Positions 43,701-52,771 of a DNA stretch of 63,079 nt are shown in pieces. Under the pieces are notes generated by a model that was given only the letters and a program-made list of their open reading frames with translations, searched no databases and was not told the origin of the DNA. Every line of letters begins with the position of its first letter. Within the stretch, counting starts at the first letter, position 1. Source of the stretch: Chloroflexota bacterium. Lineage in GTDB: Bacteria > Chloroflexota > Anaerolineae > Anaerolineales > Villigracilaceae. A program made the translations under genes and the position numbers. The stretch is taken from NCBI GenBank assembly GCA_021414245.1, contig JAIOOU010000009.1, positions 1 to 63,079 on the forward strand, in the 5' to 3' direction.

Positions 43701-44134
43701 GCTTTCCTTTTCAATCTGACCTGTTCGAACAGGTGGGGTGCAACGACATAAACCCCGCGTCCGCTCACGGCGACAGTTGAATCCCTCAATTTGATTTCTC
43801 CGGCCGAGAGGATCTTTTTCTCGTCCAGTTGAGTGATGCGCGCTTCGAGGGTGAGCGGCTGGTTCAGGGGGAGTGGTTTGAGGTAGTTGATCTCGATGTT
43901 GACCGCCGCCACCTTATGCCCGGCCGCCCAGACGACCAATCCCATGGCTTCATCTAATATGGCTGCAGACGAGCCGCCGTGCGCAAGGCCGGGAGGACCC
44001 TGCTGCGCTTCATTCAGTGTAAAACCGGATGTAAGGGTTCCATCGTCGTTCACGAACAGGGTCAGGCCGATGCTGTGCGGGTTTTCATGTCCGCAGACAA
44101 AGCACCAGCCGTGATACGGAAGTTGTGTTTTCAT
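43697..44134 (-). CDS. PaaI-type hotdog thioesterase
   Basis: A 145-residue hotdog-fold protein. LAHGGSSAAILDEAMGLVVW is the catalytic segment (HGG and the DE pair), and VNIEINYLKPLPLNQPL is the usual second block. The N-terminal CFVCGHENPHSIGL with a CxxC pair is typical of this branch. It should hydrolyse an acyl-CoA thioester; substrate unknown. It diverges from the ALDH7 gene at 44207 and is coupled to the lipoprotein gene downstream. Confidence 0.88.
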   Translation of the reverse strand: MKTQLPYHGWCFVCGHENPHSIGLTLFVNDDGTLTSGFTLNEAQQGPPGLAHGGSSAAILDEAMGLVVWAAGHKVAAVNIEINYLKPLPLNQPLTLEARITQLDEKKILSAGEIKLRDSTVAVSGRGVYVVAPHLFEQVRLKRKA

Positions 44135-44168
44135 ACTTTTATTTTATCGCTCTTCCGGATTGGTTTCA

Positions 44169-44177
44169 TGCTAGAAT
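44169..44177 (+). promoter_or_regulatory. Extended -10 promoter of the ALDH7 gene
   Basis: TGC plus TAGAAT (44172-44177) makes an extended -10 element 30 bases before the ATG at 44207; no -35 box is evident. Confidence 0.4.
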
Positions 44178-44206
44178 TCTTCAAAATTCGATCCGTGGAG
44201 AATTGT

Positions 44207-45730
44207 ATGAATTCCATTCTTGAAAAATTACATATTCAGCCCGTCAATGCCGGCGCTTCCACAGGTGCGGATGGCTGGCTGATGGACCCCAAGGGCAGGG
44301 AACTTGTATCCTACAATCCAACCACCGGTGAAGCGTTGGCGAAGGTGATCCAGGCAACGCCTGATGTGTATGAGAAAGTGGCTTCGGCGGCGCAAACTGC
44401 CTTTTTAAAATGGAGGCAGCTTCCGGCGCCGAAAAGAGGCGAGTTAGTCCGCGATCTCGCGAATGCCTTGCGTGAATTCAAGGAGCCGCTTGGCGATCTG
44501 GTCACATTGGAAATGGGCAAGATCCGGGCAGAAGGTCATGGGGAAGTGCAGGAAATGATCGATATTTGTGATTTCGCGGTCGGACAATCCCGAATGTTAT
44601 ATGGCTTGAGCATGCATTCCGAGCGTCCATCCCATCGCATGTACGAGCAATGGCATCCATTGGGCATCGTCGGGCTGGTGACCGCGTTCAACTTTCCCGT
44701 TGCCGTCTGGTCATGGAATTCGGCGCTGGCAGCCATCTGCGGAGATACAGTCATCTGGAAGCCGTCCTCCTACACCCCGTTGACTGCGATCGCCGTGACT
44801 CATATGGCAAACCAGGTCATGGCGGATCACGGTTTGTCCGGGATCTTTAATCTAACGATCGGTTCCGGGCGCGATGTGGGCGAGTTGATGCTCAACGATA
44901 AACGTCTGCCGCTGGTTTCCTTCACGGGTTCCACGAAAGTGGGCGAACATGTCTCTGAATCAGTTGCGAGGCGTTTTGGGAAAACGATCCTGGAACTTGG
45001 CGGTAACAATGCGATCATTGTCACCCAAAATGCGGACCTGGGCATGGCCACGCGCGCCATTTTGTTCGGCGCGGTGGGCACGGCTGGACAGCGCTGCACT
45101 TCCACGCGCCGCATCATCATGCAGAAATCCATTGCAAAGGACCTGGCCCAGCGTCTGGTCAATGCATACAGGCAGGTCCGCATCGGCGATCCGCTTCAAC
45201 CGGATACCCTGATGGGACCGTTGGTAGTGAATGCCTCGGTGGAGGAAATGATGGAGGCCATCAAGATCGCGAAATCCGACGGAGGGGAGTTGCTTGCCGG
45301 CGGGGGGATGCTTTCGGATCTTGGCCCGAATTTTGTCCAGCCCGCGATCATCAAAATGCCCTCACAATCAGAGATCGTCAAGACGGAAACTTTTGCGCCC
45401 ATCCTTTACCTGCTTGAATACGACACCATCGAGGAGGCCGTTCGCATTCACAATGATGTTCCGCAGGGATTGTCGAGCGCCATCTTTACCGATTCCATAC
45501 GCGAGGCGGAGACCTTCCTTTCAGTGGGCGGCTCGGATTGCGGCATTGCCAACGTCAATATCGGTACCTCAGGTGCGGAGATTGGCGGCGCCTTTGGCGG
45601 CGAAAAGGAAACCGGTGGCGGTCGTGAGTCCGGTTCGGATGCCTGGAAGGCCTACATGCGCCGTCAGACCAATACGATCAACTGGTCGAAAGACCTGCCC
45701 CTCGCTCAGGGGATTAAGTTTGGCGATTAA
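44207..45730 (+). CDS. ALDH7-family aldehyde dehydrogenase (aminoadipate semialdehyde type)
   Basis: A 507-residue aldehyde dehydrogenase of the antiquitin (ALDH7) family, which oxidises alpha-aminoadipate semialdehyde / piperideine-6-carboxylate in lysine breakdown. LELGGNNAIIV carries the general base, FGAVGTAGQRCTSTRR the catalytic Cys in the ALDH7-specific context, and NIGTSGAEIGGAFGGEKETGGGRESGSD the closing block. The start is the ATG at 44207 after GTGGAG; upstream codons overlap the divergent thioesterase gene. No other lysine genes are nearby, so the substrate is inferred from family alone. A terminator follows. Confidence 0.9.
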   Translation: MNSILEKLHIQPVNAGASTGADGWLMDPKGRELVSYNPTTGEALAKVIQATPDVYEKVASAAQTAFLKWRQLPAPKRGELVRDLANALREFKEPLGDLVTLEMGKIRAEGHGEVQEMIDICDFAVGQSRMLYGLSMHSERPSHRMYEQWHPLGIVGLVTAFNFPVAVWSWNSALAAICGDTVIWKPSSYTPLTAIAVTHMANQVMADHGLSGIFNLTIGSGRDVGELMLNDKRLPLVSFTGSTKVGEHVSESVARRFGKTILELGGNNAIIVTQNADLGMATRAILFGAVGTAGQRCTSTRRIIMQKSIAKDLAQRLVNAYRQVRIGDPLQPDTLMGPLVVNASVEEMMEAIKIAKSDGGELLAGGGMLSDLGPNFVQPAIIKMPSQSEIVKTETFAPILYLLEYDTIEEAVRIHNDVPQGLSSAIFTDSIREAETFLSVGGSDCGIANVNIGTSGAEIGGAFGGEKETGGGRESGSDAWKAYMRRQTNTINWSKDLPLAQGIKFGD

Positions 45731-45734
45731 CGTG

Positions 45735-45765
45735 GAAGCGGACGCGATGAACGTCCGCTTCTTTA
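45735..45765 (+). terminator. Terminator of the ALDH7 gene
   Basis: A perfect 10-bp stem GAAGCGGACG / CGTCCGCTTC (45735-45744, 45752-45761) with a 7-base loop is followed by TTTATTT. Confidence 0.85.
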
Positions 45766-45794
45766 TTTAAAGGATGGCTGCTTTTGTCCCCTGA

Positions 45795-46742
45795 TCAAAC
45801 AACCGTTTGAGGATTAGCCTGCCACCAATTCAATACTCGCCAGGCCCGCAGCGTGTTCCATCGGCTGGGTTGACCTGCCGCCTCCAGATCAAAAAACTTT
45901 TTTCCAGACATGCCGCTGCTCATTAACCAGAGGCCGTTCTTTTTTTGTTTCATTTGCAATAGTTCCATTGCGTCTGACATGCGTTCATCCCGCGGAGCGC
46001 CACAAGCGCGGAAATAATCCAGCGCCCGGATAAAGTCATACCGCCAGCGGGGCGGGAAGGGCATGCGAGTCATGGCAGGGTCAACGACCTTCCCTGTTCG
46101 ATGGGATTTATACAGCCGATGGGCAAGCAGGAATTCATGAGCCTGCCTGCGTGCCTTGACGATTTTTTCCTTCCTTTCAGGATAGGTGTTTTCGTATTCA
46201 AGCAATCCTTCAAGAACTGAAATTGTCGTGTGGAAGGAGGAATGCGTGGCCCCCTTGTAGGAATCGCAATTCCAGCCGCCGTCAGTCATTTGTTGGCCCG
46301 TCAAATGACTGGCAAGGGCATGAATCCGCTCGTCAGGGTAACGAAAATAAGCCAGCAAGCCGAGAATCATTCCCGTAACACAGGTTTCACTGTATTTCCA
46401 GTAGGCACGTGAAAAGAAGTTGATGCCCCCGTCCGAGTAAAAACCCTGGTCCAGAAAGATTTTACAGACCTTTTTTGCCTGCCGATGATCGGGCGGCAGT
46501 CCCAGCAGGCGCAAGGTCAGCATGGTGTAAGTTGTGGATGTCCATTTTGGGGAATAGAGCCCGCCTCCCCAATACCCATTCGGGTCCTGAAGTGCCAGCA
46601 AACGTGCGCCCCAGCCTGTTTTTGCGATCTTTTTTCGTTCCAATTCATACTTTTCAGGGGTCTTCTTCAGCAAGTCTCTTTGCACCTGCCAGCGAATGGC
46701 CGGGTCGCCTTCCAATAACCAGGAAATGATCTCAGGATTCAT
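45795..46742 (-). CDS. Prenyltransferase / squalene-cyclase-repeat protein, unknown
   Basis: A 315-residue protein built from alpha/alpha-toroid repeats. QW-type motifs (Q-x3-G-x-W) appear in QDPNGYWGGGLYS, QQMTDGGWNCDS and QKKNGLWLMSS, as in squalene-hopene cyclases and protein prenyltransferases. The class II cyclase acid motif DxDD is not present and the protein is half the usual length, so it may be a non-enzymatic or peptide-acting relative. Its first 11 bases overlap the 3' end of recJ, so it is read right after it. Confidence 0.72.
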   Translation of the reverse strand: MNPEIISWLLEGDPAIRWQVQRDLLKKTPEKYELERKKIAKTGWGARLLALQDPNGYWGGGLYSPKWTSTTYTMLTLRLLGLPPDHRQAKKVCKIFLDQGFYSDGGINFFSRAYWKYSETCVTGMILGLLAYFRYPDERIHALASHLTGQQMTDGGWNCDSYKGATHSSFHTTISVLEGLLEYENTYPERKEKIVKARRQAHEFLLAHRLYKSHRTGKVVDPAMTRMPFPPRWRYDFIRALDYFRACGAPRDERMSDAMELLQMKQKKNGLWLMSSGMSGKKFFDLEAAGQPSRWNTLRAWRVLNWWQANPQTVV

Positions 46743-49002
46743 AATGTAAAAGGGTCTTCAGGTCCGCGCCTGCAAAATATTTTCGGAAGGCAGCGGTTTC
46801 ATTCAATATGCCTTTCAAAGCAGTGAACAACTCCGCCTGGAGGTAGGGATTTTTTTCCTGTTTTTCCCCGGACAGAGAAACCGCATCTTCATCAATATTC
46901 ACTGATAGCTGGCCTCCTGCAGCCAGCCAATCCAGACCGATCTGAACTGCTGATTCGCGGGAGGCCATCGCTGCGGCCAGTTCATGGAGGGTCGCCTGAC
47001 CGCTGCGTTGATTGATCGCATACTTGCACAAACCTGCGAGTCGATTGAGATAATCCTCCGGTTTTTCCTCCAATGGAGAAATGGCATACACGGAGATGGA
47101 TTCTGGTTTGACGGTCTCCAGGACCTTACGCAGTTCCACGGGCGACGGGGGAGTGGTATAGATTGCGAGGCTCCCTGCTCTTTGCAAATCAAAGCGTGGT
47201 TTGCCCTTTGATTTGTCCGCGCCCTCCGCCCATACAAGGGTATTTGCGTCCGCAATAAAACTTTTCAGGCGCAAGTCCAAGATCGTGATCTTCGCAGGCT
47301 GGATCTCAACCGGTTTTTCCCTGGTAACCCGGAATTCTTCAAATTGCAGGGTGGCTTGTTTTTGCCCCCGAAAAGTGGAGGCTCTCAGGGTAGAGGCAAT
47401 GTCGAATCGAGCGCCGGCTTCCGGCAGTTCCTCACCGGCTCCGCCCCACCATAAAATACTTTGCGAATAGCCGGCTTCATCTTCAATATGTAAACGAACA
47501 TGTTCTTTCGTTTTCCCGATCGTGGAAGCGGACTTCAGCGAGACATTTCGCGTGGCAAGAATTAGGGCCGGGTTACCCGCTCCAAAAGGGGCAAGCATTT
47601 CGAGGGTATCTCCCAATTCGAGATTGAGCTCATTTAATTCAAGCCATGCGTCGATTTGCAGGACGGGTTCTTCACGGGCAACTTCTCCAAGCTGCCTTTC
47701 AATGGCTTTTCCCAGCCCCCTGCGAAACTCCGGTAATTTGTCCTTGTCAAAAGCCATGCCTGCCGCCATGGGATGTCCGCCAAATCCGTGCAAAATTTCC
47801 TTTTGTGTGGCGATCGCATTGGTGATGTGCAGCCCTTCGATCGAACGTGCAGACCCGCGCAGGATGCCATCCTCCGATTCGTTCAGCAAAATAGCCGGCT
47901 TGTGATAGCGGTCCACCAGGCGATTCGCGACGATCCCCACCACGCCGCCCGGCCAATGCGGATTGGATAACACGATTGCCGGTTCAGTGAGCAGGTCCGG
48001 ATTGGCGCGCAGTTGGGCTTCCGCGGCTTCATACACCTGGGAAGTCAGCAGTCTACGTTGGGCATTCAGACCCTCGATCTGAGCAGCCAGGACCCGGGCG
48101 CGAGCCGGGTCTTGCGTAAGAAATAATTCCACAGCCGGGTTTGCGTCCCCAAGGCGGCCAAGCGCATTCAAACGCGGCCCAAAGGTAAAACCGATGGTCT
48201 CTTCGGTAAGAGATTCCAGATTGGTATTGGATAATTCTGCGATCATTTTCAGTCCCATTCGTTTGGTATCCCGAAGAGCAGTGATGCCCTTTTGGACAAG
48301 CGAACGGGTTTCGCCCTTGAGAAGGGCCACGTCGGCGATCAACCCAAGTGCAACAAGATCCAATAGCGCTGTAGATTCAAAACTTTGATTGTCGATCAAG
48401 AGCGCTTCCGCGACTTTGTACGCCACTCCCACGCCTGCGAGATTTGCCAGCACATGATCGCCTGGCAATAATTTGGGATTGACGATGGCTGCGGCGTTGG
48501 GAAGATTTTCGCCCGGATCGTGATGGTCGGTGATGACCACATCCACCCCGCGCGAATTGGCGTAGTCGACGGCTGCATGGGCGGTAATGCCTGTATCGCA
48601 GGTGAGGATCAGTTTTGTATCTCTATCGAGGATCGGTTTGAGCGAATCAATATGGACCCCGTGGCTTTCCCTGCCACGAACAGGGATGTAATAAATAACA
48701 TTGGCCCCCAGGGTCTGAAGAGTTTGTACCAACAGGGCGGTGGATGTTTGACCATCCACGTCGAAATCACCCCAAACGCAGACCTGTTCTTTTTTGCGTA
48801 TGGCTCGAGCGATACGTTGCACGGCATTTTCGATATTTGGAAACAGGGTGGATGGGAGTGCATCTGGATGGAGAAAGGCCCGGGCCTGGCTGGTTGTGGT
48901 GATGCCGCGCCGGACCAGAGTCTGCGCGATTAACGGAGGCAGGTTCAGGTCCGCGAAAGAAGCGGGGAGGTCTACAGGATGTGGGTCAATCCAACGGGTC
49001 AT
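46732..49002 (-). CDS. recJ: Single-stranded-DNA-specific exonuclease RecJ
   Basis: A 756-residue RecJ, a 5'-3' single-strand exonuclease used in recombination and mismatch repair. The DHH phosphoesterase motifs are in order: VWGDFDVDGQTSTALL (motif I), TCDTGITA (II), VVITDHHDPG (III) and the NPKL region; DHHA1 (GGHPMAAGMAFDKDKL) and an OB domain follow, with an added C-terminal domain, as in the longer Gram-positive type. The ATG at 49002 follows GAAGGTG by 9 bases; a TTG at 49026 is less likely. It diverges from the cytochrome gene at 49242. Confidence 0.95.
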   Translation of the reverse strand: MTRWIDPHPVDLPASFADLNLPPLIAQTLVRRGITTTSQARAFLHPDALPSTLFPNIENAVQRIARAIRKKEQVCVWGDFDVDGQTSTALLVQTLQTLGANVIYYIPVRGRESHGVHIDSLKPILDRDTKLILTCDTGITAHAAVDYANSRGVDVVITDHHDPGENLPNAAAIVNPKLLPGDHVLANLAGVGVAYKVAEALLIDNQSFESTALLDLVALGLIADVALLKGETRSLVQKGITALRDTKRMGLKMIAELSNTNLESLTEETIGFTFGPRLNALGRLGDANPAVELFLTQDPARARVLAAQIEGLNAQRRLLTSQVYEAAEAQLRANPDLLTEPAIVLSNPHWPGGVVGIVANRLVDRYHKPAILLNESEDGILRGSARSIEGLHITNAIATQKEILHGFGGHPMAAGMAFDKDKLPEFRRGLGKAIERQLGEVAREEPVLQIDAWLELNELNLELGDTLEMLAPFGAGNPALILATRNVSLKSASTIGKTKEHVRLHIEDEAGYSQSILWWGGAGEELPEAGARFDIASTLRASTFRGQKQATLQFEEFRVTREKPVEIQPAKITILDLRLKSFIADANTLVWAEGADKSKGKPRFDLQRAGSLAIYTTPPSPVELRKVLETVKPESISVYAISPLEEKPEDYLNRLAGLCKYAINQRSGQATLHELAAAMASRESAVQIGLDWLAAGGQLSVNIDEDAVSLSGEKQEKNPYLQAELFTALKGILNETAAFRKYFAGADLKTLLHYES

Positions 49003-49164
49003 GAGAAGCGGCACCTTCGAAGTCAACTCTATTGTAGCAGTTCCTTCTCATTCAGGAAAAAATATTTCCTCGGTCCTTCAGCAATATCAAGGCTGGTGCA
49101 GTAAATAAAGTCCGATCAAATTTGAAGCTGGTGATAAGAAGATCGCAAAGGTCATAGTTTTATT

Positions 49165-49193
49165 TTGTATTCCCGGATGAATTGATGTAAGAT
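49165..49193 (+). promoter_or_regulatory. Possible promoter of the second cytochrome gene
   Basis: TTGTAT (49165-49170), 17 bases and TAAGAT (49188-49193) form a moderate promoter about 50 bases before the ATG at 49242, which itself follows AAAGGAG. The remaining intergenic bases show nothing else. Confidence 0.45.
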
Positions 49194-49241
49194 AGGCGGG
49201 TCGTTTACAGTTATCTTATTGCCAAAGGAGAATGTATCACA

Positions 49242-50147
49242 ATGAAGAAGGTATTTAAGTGGATCAGTGTTGTAGTGGGGTCATTGTTGGGTTTGCTGCT
49301 GGTTACGGGTTTTGTGTTGTTCCTGATGGGGAATGCCCGCCTGAACAAGACGTACGATTTTTCCCCATCCAATATTGTCATTCCCACCGATGATGCCAGC
49401 ATTGAATTCGGCAGGCATCGTGCACAAACGTTGTGTGAGGGATGTCACGGCGCGGACCTCAGTGGAATTGAAAATTGGTTCAGCGGGGGTCCGCTTGGGA
49501 CCATTGATTCAGCAAACCTGACCTCCGGCGAGGGCGGGGTTGGACAGGAATTTACCTCTGATGAGGATTATGTGCGGGCCATCCGCCACGGTATCGACCC
49601 GGAAGGCAAGCCGCTGTTCATGGTCGCTGTTGTTTCCACATCCAACTTAAGCGACAAGGACCTTGGTGCGATCATTGCCTATATCAAAACTGTCCCGCCG
49701 GTAGATCACAAGACCCATGGTCAAAACTTTACGCCGCTCGCGAAAATTTTGTATGTGCTGGGTGTGCTTCCCCAAATGCCTGTTGAAGTTGTGAACCATG
49801 AAATACATGTCACTGCGCCGGAGGCGGGTGTCAGTGCGGAATACGGGGAATACATGGTAAATACAAACGACTGCCATTTGTGTCATGGCCCGCAGATGAA
49901 CGGCGGCCCATTTCCCGATCCAACAAAGACCAAGATATCTCCAAACCTTACCCCCGGCGGCGAACTTGCTGGCTGGTCTGAAGAGGATTTCATTAATACC
50001 ATTCGGACGGGAGTGACGCCCGGCGGCCATGAATTGGATCCCGAATTCATGCCGTGGGAGTCATATCGTAATTTCAATGACGATGAGTTGAAAGCAATTT
50101 GGGTTTATCTGCGGTCCCTGCCGAAGCAGGAGCAATATACCGAATAA
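49242..50147 (+). CDS. Membrane-anchored diheme cytochrome c, paralogue
   Basis: A 301-residue paralogue of the cytochrome at 8558-9454: the same N-terminal anchor (KVFKWISVVVGSLLGLLL), first heme site CEGCH at the same residues (65-69) and second CHLCH at 211-215, with GTIDSANLTSGEGGVGQEF matching the other copy. Both hemes should face outward. A strong terminator follows. The two copies lie 40 kb apart on opposite strands and share no neighbours, so they are likely an old duplication with separate use. Confidence 0.9.
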   Translation: MKKVFKWISVVVGSLLGLLLVTGFVLFLMGNARLNKTYDFSPSNIVIPTDDASIEFGRHRAQTLCEGCHGADLSGIENWFSGGPLGTIDSANLTSGEGGVGQEFTSDEDYVRAIRHGIDPEGKPLFMVAVVSTSNLSDKDLGAIIAYIKTVPPVDHKTHGQNFTPLAKILYVLGVLPQMPVEVVNHEIHVTAPEAGVSAEYGEYMVNTNDCHLCHGPQMNGGPFPDPTKTKISPNLTPGGELAGWSEEDFINTIRTGVTPGGHELDPEFMPWESYRNFNDDELKAIWVYLRSLPKQEQYTE

Positions 50148-50168
50148 TATTTGGAATGGTGATCAAAT

Positions 50169-50203
50169 AAAAACTTGCGGAGAATTTGCCTCCGCAAGTT
50201 TTT
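50169..50203. terminator. Bidirectional terminator
   Basis: Perfect 14-base arms AAAAACTTGCGGAG (50169-50182) and CTCCGCAAGTTTTT (50190-50203) with a 7-base loop, between the cytochrome gene and the convergent dioxygenase gene. Confidence 0.92.
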
Positions 50204-50208
50204 ATTTT

Positions 50209-51252
50209 CTAGGTATTAAAACTCATCTTCTCTTTGAGGGTATTTGGCAGATCCGGTAATCTGCTGCGCTCCACCAAAAAGGTGGAAACTTCGGTAAGTT
50301 CCTTGAAGATGTAGTGCTGCCTTAATGCGCCTTCTAGATAGCCTGCCCCGCTGGTGCCGCCTGTTCCAATGCGGACCCCGATCATGCGGCGCGTCATGAG
50401 CATGTGTTTGTATCGCCATTGGGAGAGCAGTTCGTCAACATCGATCAGGGTGTTGAGCAGATCGAAAGGCAGTTGGAAAATGGGCAGACTGCGATAGAGC
50501 ATGATGAATAATACGGCGCGCATGGCCGGGACCGAGAATTCATCCAGCCCCTCCCTGTAAAAGACACGTTCCAACTCTTCCAGCCGGCCCTGTTCCGCGC
50601 TGGAAAGACTGTTTTGGTAGATCATCTTGTAATCGTGCCAGAACTTGTCGGCGTGATTCTCGGGCGGGAATAGATTTTGATAATCCTTCCAAAGCGACTC
50701 GTCGAAGAAGGGAGTCCGCTCCGCCCATTGGATGACCAGCTCCTTGAGCGTCGCCTCTTTCTCAATCTGATTGATGGTTCTGAAATCCTGTTCATTGAAT
50801 CCGCCTGGACGGGTGTTTTTGTAATAGCTGGCCTTGTAGCGTTGCTCCATTTTTAAGCCGAGCTTGGCTTCGATGATCCTGAACTGCAGGCTTTGGAATC
50901 CCGATGACGGCAGAAGCAGGTTCCTGAATTCCAGGAAGTCCATGGGGGTCATGCTTTCGAGAATTCCAATCTGCTGATTCAATACTTCCAGGATCCTGAC
51001 CACCCGCTTCAATTTGTGAACAGCCAGACTCATCTCGCCCGCGTTGTCATTGACATTGCCCTTGGAGAAGATGTTCCGCACCATATCCAGTTCGTGGATG
51101 ATCTGTTTGAACCAGAGCTCGTAGGCCTGGTGAATAACAATGAACAACATTTCGTCCGTTCCGCCCTGGCTTTTGGGGTGCTGGCTGTTCAGGATCTTGT
51201 CGAGTTCCAGGTACTCTGCATAATAAAGGCGATTGGATTCTTGGTTTGTCAT
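50209..51252 (-). CDS. Tryptophan 2,3-dioxygenase
   Basis: A 347-residue heme dioxygenase that opens the indole ring of tryptophan to N-formylkynurenine. FIVIHQAYELWFKQIIHEL is the substrate-site helix; QWRYKHMLMTRRMIGVRIGTGGTSG holds the axial heme His and the GTGGTSG loop. Length is a little above the bacterial 280-300. The start is the ATG at 51252 after GTGAG (another lies five codons earlier); a far longer frame into the tnaA gene is spurious. It follows tnaA by 121 bases on the same strand. No formamidase or kynureninase is in the window. Confidence 0.93.
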   Translation of the reverse strand: MTNQESNRLYYAEYLELDKILNSQHPKSQGGTDEMLFIVIHQAYELWFKQIIHELDMVRNIFSKGNVNDNAGEMSLAVHKLKRVVRILEVLNQQIGILESMTPMDFLEFRNLLLPSSGFQSLQFRIIEAKLGLKMEQRYKASYYKNTRPGGFNEQDFRTINQIEKEATLKELVIQWAERTPFFDESLWKDYQNLFPPENHADKFWHDYKMIYQNSLSSAEQGRLEELERVFYREGLDEFSVPAMRAVLFIMLYRSLPIFQLPFDLLNTLIDVDELLSQWRYKHMLMTRRMIGVRIGTGGTSGAGYLEGALRQHYIFKELTEVSTFLVERSRLPDLPNTLKEKMSFNT

Positions 51253-51373
51253 CGGGCTCACTTTCATAAGGATAAAGTTAATCGCCGGGGGCGCTGCAAC
51301 CGGTCTGGCGGATGATGCCAGAGGATGGGGGTTTCCAAAATGCGCGCTCCCGGCGATCTGTGCGGTCAATATT

Positions 51374-52750
51374 TTAGAGTGGTTCGAATCTGGCGGTAAA
51401 GTGACGCAGCAACTCGGGTGCATAGGTGAACTTATATCCCCGGATTTTATCAGCACGAGCCTTGATCTGTGCAAGGGAGTTCGCCACGTAATCGATGTGG
51501 CTCTGAGTGTAGGTGCGGCGCGGAATGGCCAGGCGCAGTAATTCGAGTTTCGGATAATGCCATTTGTTGGTTTCCGGATCGAGGCAGGCAAACATGACCG
51601 ACCCGATCTCCACGCCACGGATGCCGCCTTCCCGATATAGCTCCACTGCCAGGGCCTGGGCCGGGAATTCATAATTGTGGATGTGTGGAAGCAGAGCGCC
51701 TGCGTTGACATACACGCCGTGCCCGCCTGCAGGTTGAATGGTGGGAATGCCTGCATCGTTGATGCGCGCGGCGAGATAGGCGGTCTGTCCCAGACGGTAA
51801 GCCAGATAGGCTTCATCCAGTCCTTCATATAATCCGACCGCCATTGCGTCCAGATCGCGGCCGGCAAGTCCGCCGTAAGTGGGGAAGCCCTCGCGCAGGA
51901 TCAATTCATTTTTGATGTTCTGAAAAAGGCCCTCGTCGTTCAGGCACAGCAGGCCGCCAATATTCACGATCGCATCCTTCTTGGCCGACATGGTCATTCC
52001 GTCTGCAAGTGCAAACATTTCTTGCGCGATCTCCTTGACCGATTTGTGCTCATAGCCAGGTTCCCGCTCCTTGATGAAGAAGCAGTTTTCGGCGTAGCGT
52101 GCCGCGTCGATAAAGAACGGGATCCCGCTTGCAGCGTAGACTTCCGCAACGGCTTTGAGATTTTCCATCGAAACCGGCTGACCGCCGCCTGCGTTGTTTG
52201 TAACTGTCATCATCCCGAAGGGGATATTCAAGACCCCGACTTTCTCAATGAAGGCCTTGAGTTTCGCGATATCCATGTTGCCTTTGAAAGGATGCCGGTT
52301 GTCAGGATCGAAAGCCTCGTCGATGACCAGGTTGGCGGGACGTCCGCCGCGTGCGCGGATGTTGGCGTCGGTGGTATCGAAGTGCATGTTCGAGGGGACG
52401 AGGTTGCCGGGTTTGACGAGACAGGCAGCCAGAATATTTTCGGCGGCGCGCCCCTGATGGGTGGGGACGAAATATTTGAAACCGAAAATATCATCCACGG
52501 CATTCTTGAGCCGGTGGAAGGAGCGCGCGCCCGCATACGACTCATCGCCGCGCATGATGGCCGCCCATTGCTCCTGACTCATGGCACCCGTCCCGGAGTC
52601 GGTCAGCAGGTCAATGAAGATGTCCTCGGCTTTCATGGAAAAGAGGTTGTACCCGGCTTCTTTAAGCGCGGCTTCGCGCTCCTCACTGGAAGGCAGACGG
52701 ATGGATTCAACGACTTTGATGCGAAACGGCTCGGGCGGGTAGATGGACAT
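51374..52750 (-). CDS. tnaA: Tryptophanase (beta-eliminating PLP lyase)
   Basis: A 458-residue fold type I lyase that cleaves tryptophan to indole, pyruvate and ammonia. [22 protein letters not shown] and SAKKDA (PLP Lys258) define the tryptophanase / tyrosine phenol-lyase family. Two positions favour tryptophanase: FDTT (124-127), where the phenol-lyase has FTTT, and VEIGS near the C-terminus, where the phenol-lyase has MERG with the phenol-binding Arg. No tnaC-like leader is seen. It follows a small unknown gene by 21 bases and is followed by tryptophan 2,3-dioxygenase. Confidence 0.9.
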   Translation of the reverse strand: MSIYPPEPFRIKVVESIRLPSSEEREAALKEAGYNLFSMKAEDIFIDLLTDSGTGAMSQEQWAAIMRGDESYAGARSFHRLKNAVDDIFGFKYFVPTHQGRAAENILAACLVKPGNLVPSNMHFDTTDANIRARGGRPANLVIDEAFDPDNRHPFKGNMDIAKLKAFIEKVGVLNIPFGMMTVTNNAGGGQPVSMENLKAVAEVYAASGIPFFIDAARYAENCFFIKEREPGYEHKSVKEIAQEMFALADGMTMSAKKDAIVNIGGLLCLNDEGLFQNIKNELILREGFPTYGGLAGRDLDAMAVGLYEGLDEAYLAYRLGQTAYLAARINDAGIPTIQPAGGHGVYVNAGALLPHIHNYEFPAQALAVELYREGGIRGVEIGSVMFACLDPETNKWHYPKLELLRLAIPRRTYTQSHIDYVANSLAQIKARADKIRGYKFTYAPELLRHFTARFEPL

Positions 52751-52771
52751 GGCACTCCTTTTGGTAAATTA

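Noticed and set aside
43979-44206. N-terminal extension of the ALDH7 protein
   Set aside because: It runs antisense to the thioesterase gene and has no similarity to aldehyde dehydrogenases.
51376-51410. GGTTCGAATC-like string suggesting a tRNA T-arm
   Set aside because: It lies inside tnaA and no acceptor stem or anticodon arm can be built around it; other such strings lie within moeA.
51253-51867. Long N-terminal extension of tryptophan 2,3-dioxygenase
   Set aside because: It overlaps the tnaA gene in another frame and does not resemble any dioxygenase; the true start is at 51252.
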